This document shows positions 25,295 to 31,889 of a stretch of DNA of 64,000 nt, in pieces. Positions within the stretch are counted from its first letter, which is position 1, and each line of letters starts with the position of its first letter. The position numbers were made by a program, and so were the translations under genes. The notes below the pieces were generated by a model. It was not told the origin of the DNA. It made no database searches and saw nothing but the letters and a program-made list of their open reading frames with translations. Source of the DNA: Microbacterium sp. Root553 (GTDB taxonomy: Bacteria; Actinomycetota; Actinomycetes; Actinomycetales; Microbacteriaceae); contig NZ_LMFY01000001.1 in assembly GCF_001426995.1 (NCBI RefSeq), positions 424,241 through 488,240 of the forward strand, given 5' to 3'.

Positions 25295-26230
25295 ATGAAG
25301 ATCCTGATCCCGAACACCATCGACCTGCCGGTGACCGCCGACGTCGAGGTCGTCGTCTACGACATCGACGCGGTCATCCCGACGGAGCATCGCGATGCCG
25401 AGGTGCTGGTCGTCTGGCACAACTCGTCGGCCTGGCTGCAGGATGCCGCTCGCATGCTCCCGCGACTGCGGCTCGTGCAGGCGCTCGCCTCCGGCGCGGA
25501 CGCGGTGCTGAACGCCGGATTCGCCGACGGGGTGAGCATCTGCTCCGGACGCTCGCTGCACGACGGCCCGGTCGCCGAGCACACCCTGGCACTGATCCTC
25601 GGCGCCGTGCGGCGCCTCGACCGGCTGCGCGACGCGCAGCGCGAGCACCACTGGGACGACGATTTCAACGACGTCCAGAGCGCGCCCGACACGCAGGCGT
25701 CGTACACGCTCGCCGGCGCGCGTGTCACGATCTGGGGGTTCGGATCGATCGCCTCGACCCTCGCTCCCCTCCTCACGGCGCTGGGCGCCGAGGTGCAGGG
25801 CATCGCCCGCACGGCGGGCACCCGCTCGGGCGTCGAGGTGCACGCGGATGCCGATGCGACGGCGGTCCTCGCCGACACCGACGTGCTGGTATCGATCCTG
25901 CCCGCCACGGCGGAGACCACCGACCTGCTCAGTGCCGATGTCTTCCACGCGCTGAAGCCGGGCGCCGTGTTCGTGAACGTCGGGCGCGGGGCGACGGTCG
26001 ACGAGACCGCCCTCATCGCCGCCCTCGAGTCGGGGCAGCTGCGGTCGGCGGCGATCGACGTCGCGAAGGCCGAGCCGCTGCCGGCATCCGATCCGCTGTG
26101 GGAGGCGCCGAACCTCCTGCTCACCCCGCACGTCGCCGGCAACCGCCCGGTCGGCGCCGCGGACCTGGTCGATGAGAACATCGCCCGACTGCAGGCGGGT
26201 GACGACCTCGTCAATCAGGTGCACCCCTGA
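25295..26230 (+). CDS. D-isomer-specific 2-hydroxyacid dehydrogenase
   Basis: NAD(P)-dependent 2-hydroxyacid dehydrogenase of the phosphoglycerate dehydrogenase fold (311 aa). SLHDGPVAEHTLALIL is the interdomain helix; WGFGSIASTLAPLL is the cofactor loop, shortened relative to GxGxxG. Catalytic Arg lies in VNVGRGATVDE, Glu in DVAKAEPLP, His in LTPHVAGN. GGAGG is seven bases upstream of the ATG. Its place behind the lacI gene suggests it reduces or oxidises a keto or hydroxy acid in the same pathway as the divergent operon. Confidence 0.88.
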   Translation: MKILIPNTIDLPVTADVEVVVYDIDAVIPTEHRDAEVLVVWHNSSAWLQDAARMLPRLRLVQALASGADAVLNAGFADGVSICSGRSLHDGPVAEHTLALILGAVRRLDRLRDAQREHHWDDDFNDVQSAPDTQASYTLAGARVTIWGFGSIASTLAPLLTALGAEVQGIARTAGTRSGVEVHADADATAVLADTDVLVSILPATAETTDLLSADVFHALKPGAVFVNVGRGATVDETALIAALESGQLRSAAIDVAKAEPLPASDPLWEAPNLLLTPHVAGNRPVGAADLVDENIARLQAGDDLVNQVHP

Positions 26231-26248
26231 GCTGTACGACCGCAGAAT

Positions 26249-26266
26249 AACCTCCAATCGGAGGTT
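26249..26266. promoter_or_regulatory. Operator-like palindrome upstream of the TetR gene
   Basis: AACCTCC-AATC-GGAGGTT, a perfect 7-bp inverted repeat with a 4-base spacer, centred 37 bases upstream of the tetR start. A variant with the same 7-4-7 geometry occurs at 29042-29059, upstream of the isomerase/Gfo operon. Confidence 0.72.
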
Positions 26267-26294
26267 TTCGGCGCGCCCTCGCTATCATCGGAGG

Positions 26295-26912
26295 ATGACC
26301 GATCCGACACCCCGATCGTCGGGACCGCGAGGGAGCTACGCGAAGGGCATCGCGCGGCGTCAGGAGATCCTCGACAAGTCGATCGAGGTGTTTGCGAGAC
26401 GCGGGGCGAAGAAGACCAGCCTGCGCGCTATCGCTCAGGAGGTCGGCGTGACGCACGCCGCCCTCACGCACTACTTCGGCTCTCTCGAAGACCTGCTCGT
26501 GGCCGTCTACCGCGAGCACGAGCGCCGCTCCGACTCCGAGCATCCCGAGACGCCGGCGGATGTGAGCCCTGCGCTGATGATGCGCGTCTCCGCCGAGGAG
26601 AACCGCAGCATCCCCGGCCTGATCCAGCTGTACTCCACGCTCGTCGCCACAGCACTCGAGGAGGAGGGCTCCCCGGCCCACGAGTTCGCGACCCAGCGAT
26701 TCGGTCGACTCCGCATCGAGCTCACCGACCGGGTGCGTCTGCTGCAGTCCACCGGGCAGCTGCGCGACGACCTCGACCCCGCGCTCGTCGCGGCCCTCGT
26801 CATCGCGGCCTCCGACGGGCTGCAGACGCAATGGCTCCTCGAGCCGTCGGTCGACCATGAGGCCGCTCTCGAGATGCTCGACAACCTGCTCGCCGGCGAC
26901 CGGCGCCGATAG
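26295..26912 (+). CDS. TetR-family transcriptional regulator
   Basis: A 205-aa regulator. The N-terminal HTH is at about residues 20-65: RRQEILDKSIEVFARRGAKKTSLRAIAQEVGVTHAALTHYFGS. The ligand-binding domain is all-helical and ends with a dimer helix near residue 190. Its GSYAKGxARRxEIL lead-in is shared with the TetR protein at 60061, so the two are paralogs. GGAGG directly abuts the ATG and so cannot act as a normal ribosome-binding site; TATCAT six bases upstream of the ATG suggests a leaderless transcript. Likely controls itself and the convergent operon at 27037-28982 through the shared palindrome. Confidence 0.9.
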   Translation: MTDPTPRSSGPRGSYAKGIARRQEILDKSIEVFARRGAKKTSLRAIAQEVGVTHAALTHYFGSLEDLLVAVYREHERRSDSEHPETPADVSPALMMRVSAEENRSIPGLIQLYSTLVATALEEEGSPAHEFATQRFGRLRIELTDRVRLLQSTGQLRDDLDPALVAALVIAASDGLQTQWLLEPSVDHEAALEMLDNLLAGDRRR

Positions 26913-26981
26913 GCACACCCGGCGACGAGAACCGCCGGCGATGCACCCCCGATCCTGCGGCCGGACGGGTCGGACAGACCA

Positions 26982-27012
26982 CGCCCCCGTCGACGCGGTG
27001 TCGACGGGGGCG
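26982..27012. terminator. Bidirectional terminator hairpin
   Basis: Perfect 13-bp inverted repeat CGCCCCCGTCGAC / GTCGACGGGGGCG around GCGGT, between the convergent tetR (stop 26912) and Gfo/Idh (stop 27037) genes. Confidence 0.8.
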
Positions 27013-27036
27013 CGGTCGGTGCAGCGGGTCAGTCGC

Positions 27037-28161
27037 TCAGAGCGTCGCCGCGAACGGGTCGAAGCCCTCGGGGAGCAGCGGCACCGGAGCGACCGTGCTC
27101 TCGACGACGACAGCCTGACCGGTCGCCGCCGCTTCCTGTGCGGAGAGCAGGGTGTCGAGCACGTGGAAGCCGAGCTCACCGGAGGCGACGTGCGGACGCC
27201 CCTCGGCGATCGCCCGCACCATGTCGAGCGCGCCGATGCCGCGGCCGACCACGACGTCGTCGTGCTCGATCTCGATCCACTCCTGCTCGAACGACATGCC
27301 GTCACGGATCACACCGAGCGGCTTGACGTACGCGATGCGACCGGCGAACTGGTTCGGGTCGGGGAGCACGATCGTGCCCTCGGTGCCGTGGATCTCGACG
27401 ATGCCGTGGCGCTCGAGCGCGGAGTCGAAGCTCAGCAGCGTCTGCGACTGCGCACCGCCCTCGAAGGCGGTGACGATCTGGATCGTCGACGGCACCTCGA
27501 CCGGGAACATGGTCCCTGCGTTGGGTCCGGTGTGGATCTCGCGCTCCTCGCGCGCCTTCGTGCCGACCGCGGCGACGTGGTCGACCGGTCCGAGAAGGCT
27601 CACCAGGGCCGAGAAGTAGTACGGCCCCATGTCGAGCAGCGGCCCCGCACCCTCCGCGAAGAGGAAGGCAGGACTCGGGTGCCACAGATCGGGCCCTTGG
27701 GTCTGGAACGTGGTCTGGGCGAACAGCGGGCGGCCGATGACTCCGCTCTCGATCGCACGACGAGCGGCCTGGAAGCCCGGTCCGAGCAGCGTGTCGGGGG
27801 CGGAGCCGATCCGCAGGCCCGCGGCGTCGGCCTCACCGAGCAGCTCGGCAGCGCCGTCGCGGTCGAGCCCGAGGGGCTTCTCCGTCCAGACGTGCTTGCC
27901 TGCGGCGATCGCGGCGCGGGAGACCTCGATGTGCACGGCGGGGATCGTCAGGTTGATGACCAGATCGACGCCGGGGTGAGCGAGGACGTCGTCGGCGGTG
28001 CCGAACGACGGCACCCCGTACTTCGCCGCCTGCGCCTCGGCGCGGTCGACCAGCAGGTCGCCGACGACGAGCACCTCGACGTCGGGGAACGACGACAGGT
28101 TCTCGAGGTAGGTGTCGCTGATGACACCGAGGCCGATGATGCCGATGCCGACCGCGCTCAT
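27037..28161 (-). CDS. Gfo/Idh/MocA-family oxidoreductase
   Basis: A 374-aa NAD(P)-dependent dehydrogenase. GIIGLGVISDTYLENL is the cofactor loop, WTEKPLGLD the catalytic EKP, and GPLLDMGPYYFSALVSLLG the active-site helix with Tyr pairs where other members have His. Its start overlaps the stop of the TIM-barrel isomerase gene by 4 bp, so the pair probably handles successive or reversible steps on one sugar. A strong terminator follows. Confidence 0.92.
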   Translation of the reverse strand: MSAVGIGIIGLGVISDTYLENLSSFPDVEVLVVGDLLVDRAEAQAAKYGVPSFGTADDVLAHPGVDLVINLTIPAVHIEVSRAAIAAGKHVWTEKPLGLDRDGAAELLGEADAAGLRIGSAPDTLLGPGFQAARRAIESGVIGRPLFAQTTFQTQGPDLWHPSPAFLFAEGAGPLLDMGPYYFSALVSLLGPVDHVAAVGTKAREEREIHTGPNAGTMFPVEVPSTIQIVTAFEGGAQSQTLLSFDSALERHGIVEIHGTEGTIVLPDPNQFAGRIAYVKPLGVIRDGMSFEQEWIEIEHDDVVVGRGIGALDMVRAIAEGRPHVASGELGFHVLDTLLSAQEAAATGQAVVVESTVAPVPLLPEGFDPFAATL

Positions 28162-28982
28162 CGTGCGAACCCACCCTCGATGAGGAACGAGTAGCTCGCG
28201 GCGATGTCGGCGAAGACGTCACCCGGGGCGTTGTCGTATTCGATGATGGCGTACTTCAGGTCGGATGCCGCGCGCAGCGAGTCCGCGAGGGGCACGTCGC
28301 CCGTGCCCGCGTGACGCTGGTCGAGGCTCGCCGAGCCGAACTCCGCGGCACCGGGTGCGAACGGGTTGCTGGCCGGCGCGACGCCGTCCTTGACGTGCGC
28401 GGCGACGAGGCGGTCGCCGAGGCGCGAGACCAGCGCGGTCACGTCCTGCTCCCCCACGAGCGCCCAGTACAGGTCGAGCTCGAGGACGACGCGCTCGTCG
28501 GTCAGCGCGACGAAGCGCTCGTACGCCGTCTGTCCGTCGAACTCCTCGACGAACTCCTGGGCGTGGTTGTGGTACCCGACCTCGAGGCCGAAGGTCGCGG
28601 CGGTCTCGACCAGCGCGTTCAGGCGCTCGGCGATGTCGGTGACGCCCTCGAGCGTGAACCAGCGCTCGGGAACCACGAACGGGTCGATCACGGTCTTGAT
28701 GCCGACCTTGGCCGCGGCCTCGAAGACGACCTCGGGCGCGGGGGTCGGGATCGATCCGTCCGGCGTCCACAGCTCGTCCGAGAGCAGCGGTGCGTGGCCG
28801 GTGGGCGAGACGAGGCCGGAGGCGTCGAGGGCCGCGCGGATCTCATCGGGACGGCGCACGAAGTCGAACGCCTCGACGTTGCGCAGTCCGATGGCGGCGA
28901 GCTTGTCGAGCGAGCCGCCCATGTCGGCGGAGAACTCCGCGGCGAGTGTGTACAGCTGAACAGATGCTTCTGGCAGGGCCAC
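28158..28982 (-). CDS. TIM-barrel sugar phosphate isomerase/epimerase
   Basis: AP-endonuclease-2/xylose-isomerase-like TIM barrel (274 aa). The start is a GTG at 28982, five bases after AAGGAAGG; no ATG fits as well. Metal ligands are expected in LEVGYHNHAQEF (His-Asn-His), VVLELDLYWAL (Glu, Asp), LVAAHVKDG (His) and AIIEYDNA (Glu), which all sit on barrel strands. Usual length. Cotranscribed with the Gfo/Idh gene; such pairs are known in inositol and keto-sugar catabolism, but the substrate here is unknown. Confidence 0.88.
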   Translation of the reverse strand: MALPEASVQLYTLAAEFSADMGGSLDKLAAIGLRNVEAFDFVRRPDEIRAALDASGLVSPTGHAPLLSDELWTPDGSIPTPAPEVVFEAAAKVGIKTVIDPFVVPERWFTLEGVTDIAERLNALVETAATFGLEVGYHNHAQEFVEEFDGQTAYERFVALTDERVVLELDLYWALVGEQDVTALVSRLGDRLVAAHVKDGVAPASNPFAPGAAEFGSASLDQRHAGTGDVPLADSLRAASDLKYAIIEYDNAPGDVFADIAASYSFLIEGGFAR

Positions 28983-29041
28983 GTTGACCTTCCTTGATTG
29001 TGCGAGTGGGCGGAGGAATCGCCCGCGGCCAGAGTACCAGA

Positions 29042-29059
29042 AACCTCCACGTGGAAGTA
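29042..29059. promoter_or_regulatory. Second copy of the TetR-type palindrome, upstream of the isomerase operon
   Basis: AACCTCC-ACGT-GGAAGTA has the same left arm and 7-4-7 geometry as the site at 26249-26266, with two changes in the right arm; its centre TCCACGTGGA is perfectly palindromic. It lies 60 bases upstream of the isomerase GTG at 28982. Confidence 0.62.
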
Positions 29060-29140
29060 ATGAGATTCTCGTATTCCCCGCGGTAGACCGCGCACCCGCA
29101 CACCCTGGACATGCGCGGTGCGGCGGCGCATGCTGAACGC

Positions 29141-29536
29141 ATGAGCGCATTCCAGACCACACGGGCATTCAGCGGGTTCAGCGTCGACGACATCGATGCC
29201 GCCCGCTCGTTCTACGGCGACGTCCTCGGACTCCGGGTCGAGACCAACGCGATGGGGTTCCTCGACATCCATCTTCCCGACGGCGGATCGATCCTCGTCT
29301 ACGCGAAGCCCGACCACACTCCGGCGAGCTTCACGATCCTGAACTTCCCCGTCGACGACATCGATGCCGCCGTCGACGATCTCAACGGACGTGGCGTGGC
29401 GACGAAGATCTACGACGATTCCGAGTTCGACAGCGATCCGAAGGGCATCATGCGGGGCGGACCGGGGCGCGGGCCCGACATCGCCTGGTTCCGCGACCCG
29501 GCCGGCAACGTCCTCGCGGTGATGTCCGCCGCCTGA
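29141..29536 (+). CDS. VOC-superfamily (glyoxalase-fold) protein
   Basis: A 131-aa protein of two beta-alpha-beta3 modules. The first (FSVDDIDAARSFYGDVLGLRVE) and second (FPVDDIDAAVDDLNGRGV ... WFRDPAGNVLAV) are the standard glyoxalase/bleomycin-resistance pattern. Metal-ligand positions are not complete, so it could be an enzyme or a binding protein. Single gene; its stop faces the epimerase gene across a repeat-rich hairpin. Confidence 0.88.
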   Translation: MSAFQTTRAFSGFSVDDIDAARSFYGDVLGLRVETNAMGFLDIHLPDGGSILVYAKPDHTPASFTILNFPVDDIDAAVDDLNGRGVATKIYDDSEFDSDPKGIMRGGPGRGPDIAWFRDPAGNVLAVMSAA

Positions 29537-29556
29537 GCCGGAGGCCGGACGTCAGG

Positions 29557-29582
29557 CCAGACGTCAGACGTCAGACGCCTGG
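29557..29582. terminator. Hairpin in a short repeat between convergent genes
   Basis: CCAGACGTC and GACGCCTGG pair at 8 of 9 positions around an 8-base loop. The surrounding 29551-29593 is built of short direct copies: GTCAGGCCAG twice and ACGTCAG three times. It lies between the stops of the VOC gene and the epimerase gene. Confidence 0.5.
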
Positions 29583-29584
29583 CG

Positions 29585-30559
29585 TCAGGCCAGAAGCGCG
29601 TCGAACAGCGCGTTCACGGCGGGATCGACGCGCTGCAGTTCAGGGTGCGCGTCGTGCCAGTCGACGATCTCGCGCGCCGCGGTGTGCAGCGCCACGACCG
29701 GGGCGAAGTCGGGCACGATGCGGCGGATCTTCGTGTTGTCGAAGACCACCGAGTGGGCCATGTCGCCGGAGAGCTGCCCCGCGCGCTCGGGGGCCGCGGC
29801 TTCGATCGCCGCGCTGGTGGCATACCGGATTCGCGGCTCGGCACCGGCCGCGCGCCCGAGGATCCCGTAGATCTCGTTCCAGGTATAGACGAAGTCGCTC
29901 GTGATCTGGAAGGTGTCCCCGTAGGCGAGCGGGTTGCCGAGCAGTCCCGCGAACCCGACCGCGAAATCGCTCGCGTGGGTGAGGGTCCACAGCGATGTCC
30001 CGTCGCCGTGCACGATGATCTCCTCGCCACGGCGGATGCGGTCGATCGCGGTCCAGCCGCCGAACGCGGGGATCGTCCACTTGTCGTACGTGTGCGAGGG
30101 GCGCAGCACCGTGACGGGGAAGGCGCGGTCCCGATAGGCGGTCGTGAGCAGATCCTCGCAGGCGATCTTGTCGCGTGAGTACTGCCAGTGCGGGTTGCGC
30201 AGCGGTGTGGACTCCGTGATCGGCAGGCGGGCCACCGGCTTCTGGTAGGCGGACGCGGAGCTGATGAACACGTACTGACCGGTGCGCCCCTCGAACCGGT
30301 CGATGTCACGCTGCACCTGCTCGGGGGTGAACGCGATCATGTCGGCGACGACGTCGAACTCCCGTCCGGCCAGCGCCGCGTCGACGGCCGCGGCATCCTC
30401 GATGTCTGCCGTGAGCACCTCGACGCCCTCCGCGGGGTCGCGACGCGACGTGCCCCGATTGAGCAGCGTGACCTCCATGCCACGTGAGGCGGCCAGCGCA
30501 CTCGCCGCCGACGAGATGATCCCGGTTCCGCCGATGAACAACACCTTCGTCGCACTCAT
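29585..30559 (-). CDS. NAD-dependent epimerase/dehydratase (extended SDR)
   Basis: A 324-aa extended short-chain dehydrogenase. LFIGGTGIISSAAS is the cofactor loop (GGTGxIS variant of the isoflavone-reductase-like group), FISSASAYQKP holds the active-site Ser region, and QYSRDKIACED the YxxxK pair. There is no Shine-Dalgarno before the ATG at 30559; TAGAGT lies seven bases upstream, so the mRNA may be leaderless. Probably acts on a nucleotide sugar or sugar derivative. It follows the aldo/keto reductase gene on the same strand after 61 bases. Confidence 0.87.
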   Translation of the reverse strand: MSATKVLFIGGTGIISSAASALAASRGMEVTLLNRGTSRRDPAEGVEVLTADIEDAAAVDAALAGREFDVVADMIAFTPEQVQRDIDRFEGRTGQYVFISSASAYQKPVARLPITESTPLRNPHWQYSRDKIACEDLLTTAYRDRAFPVTVLRPSHTYDKWTIPAFGGWTAIDRIRRGEEIIVHGDGTSLWTLTHASDFAVGFAGLLGNPLAYGDTFQITSDFVYTWNEIYGILGRAAGAEPRIRYATSAAIEAAAPERAGQLSGDMAHSVVFDNTKIRRIVPDFAPVVALHTAAREIVDWHDAHPELQRVDPAVNALFDALLA

Positions 30560-30620
30560 GCGATCGACTCTAGCGAGGCACCCGCCCGCGGGGGCGGGAT
30601 CGCGCCCCGCGGGCGTGCCG

Positions 30621-31661
30621 TCAGACGACGGCGGTGCCGGGCGCGGCCGCGAACTCCTCGAGTGCGGCGACGACCTCGGCGGAGAGCTCCACGCGGCTTG
30701 CCGCGACCGCATCGTCGATCTGTCCGGTGCGGGAGGCGCCGATGATCGCCGTGGTGACCACCGGATCGCGAAGCACCCAGGCGATGGCGAGCTGTGGGAT
30801 CGAGAGCCCCGCATCCTTCGCGATGCGGTCGATGCCGCGGATGCGCTCGAGGTAGTCGTCGGTGAGCGCCGACCCGTTCAGGAAGTGACTGCTCGCCGCC
30901 CGTGAGTCGGCGGGCACGTCGCCGTCGATGTACTTCGCCGTCAGCAGGCCCTGTGCGAGCGGTGAGAAGACCGCGCTGCCGACGTTCAGCTCGCGCAGCG
31001 CCGGGAACAGTTGGGCCTCCGGTGTGCGGTCGAACAGCGAGTAGCGGGGCTGGTGCAGCAGCAGCGTCACGCCCTGCTCGGCGAGCAGTTCGTAGGCGCG
31101 GCGGGCGAGCTCGGCCGGATAGTTCGAGATGCCGACGTACAGCGCCTTGCCGCTGCGGACGATGTCGGCGAGGGCCGTCGTCGTCTCCTCGAGCGGAGTC
31201 TCGGGATCGGGCCGATGCGAGTAGAACACGTCCACGTAGTCGGTGTTCATGCGCTGCAGGCTCTGCTCGAGCGATCGCACGAGGTACTTGCGCGATCCGC
31301 CGTCGCCGAAGGGCCCCGGCCACATGTCGTAGCCGGCCTTGGTCGTCACGAACAGCTCGTCACGGTAACGGGCGAGACCGCTGGCGAGCACCGATCCGAA
31401 CGTCGACTCGGCCGATCCGTACGGCGGGCCGTAGTTGTTCGCGAGGTCGATGTGCACGACGCCCCGGTCGAACGCGTGCAGCACTATCTGCCGCTGGCTG
31501 TCGAAGGTGCGGTCTCGTCCGAAGTTCTGCCAGAGGCCGAGCGAGACCTTCGGGAGCTGCACGCCGCTCGCGCCCGCGCGCTGGAAGGGCACGTCCGTGT
31601 AGCGGGTGGATGCGGCCTCGTAGACGGAGGTGAGGCGGGGGTCATCAGCGGCGATGGGCAT
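30621..31661 (-). CDS. Aldo/keto reductase, YghZ/GPR-like
   Basis: NADPH-dependent aldo/keto reductase (346 aa) of the beta-channel-like AKR14 group that reduces L-glyceraldehyde 3-phosphate and similar aldehydes. Catalytic tetrad: Asp in IDLANNYGPPYGSAE (with Tyr), Lys in VTTKAGYDMWPG and His in FYSHRPDPETP. SPLAQGLLTAKY and IIGASRTGQIDD are the cofactor-binding elements. Single gene or first of a pair with the epimerase gene. Confidence 0.92.
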   Translation of the reverse strand: MPIAADDPRLTSVYEAASTRYTDVPFQRAGASGVQLPKVSLGLWQNFGRDRTFDSQRQIVLHAFDRGVVHIDLANNYGPPYGSAESTFGSVLASGLARYRDELFVTTKAGYDMWPGPFGDGGSRKYLVRSLEQSLQRMNTDYVDVFYSHRPDPETPLEETTTALADIVRSGKALYVGISNYPAELARRAYELLAEQGVTLLLHQPRYSLFDRTPEAQLFPALRELNVGSAVFSPLAQGLLTAKYIDGDVPADSRAASSHFLNGSALTDDYLERIRGIDRIAKDAGLSIPQLAIAWVLRDPVVTTAIIGASRTGQIDDAVAASRVELSAEVVAALEEFAAAPGTAVV

Positions 31662-31889
31662 GGAGGATGCTCCTAGGCGAGGCGAGAGGAAGGGCTTCAG
31701 GATAGCGCTTCCCGAAAGACCCGAGCAGACCGGGGTGCCATACTCCGCAATCCTCGAGACGCCGGTGCGGGCGGGGTCCGCTCCCCGCTGTCAAGGACGC
31801 CGACGAAGTCGGACGGTCGGGGTAACGTGGCGCGGAGTCGGCGATCGTCGCATCCACCCCCGTCCTGCGCGGGATACGAGAAGAGGTCC

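Noticed and set aside
26260..26265. GGAGGT as a -35 element for the tetR gene
   Set aside because: It is part of the palindrome and a poor match to TTGACA, although the 17-base spacing to TATCAT is correct.
29551..29593. Short GTCAGGCCAG/ACGTCAG repeats as a mobile repeat
   Set aside because: Only 43 bases long and confined to a convergent gap; best explained as a terminator with slippage-type copies.
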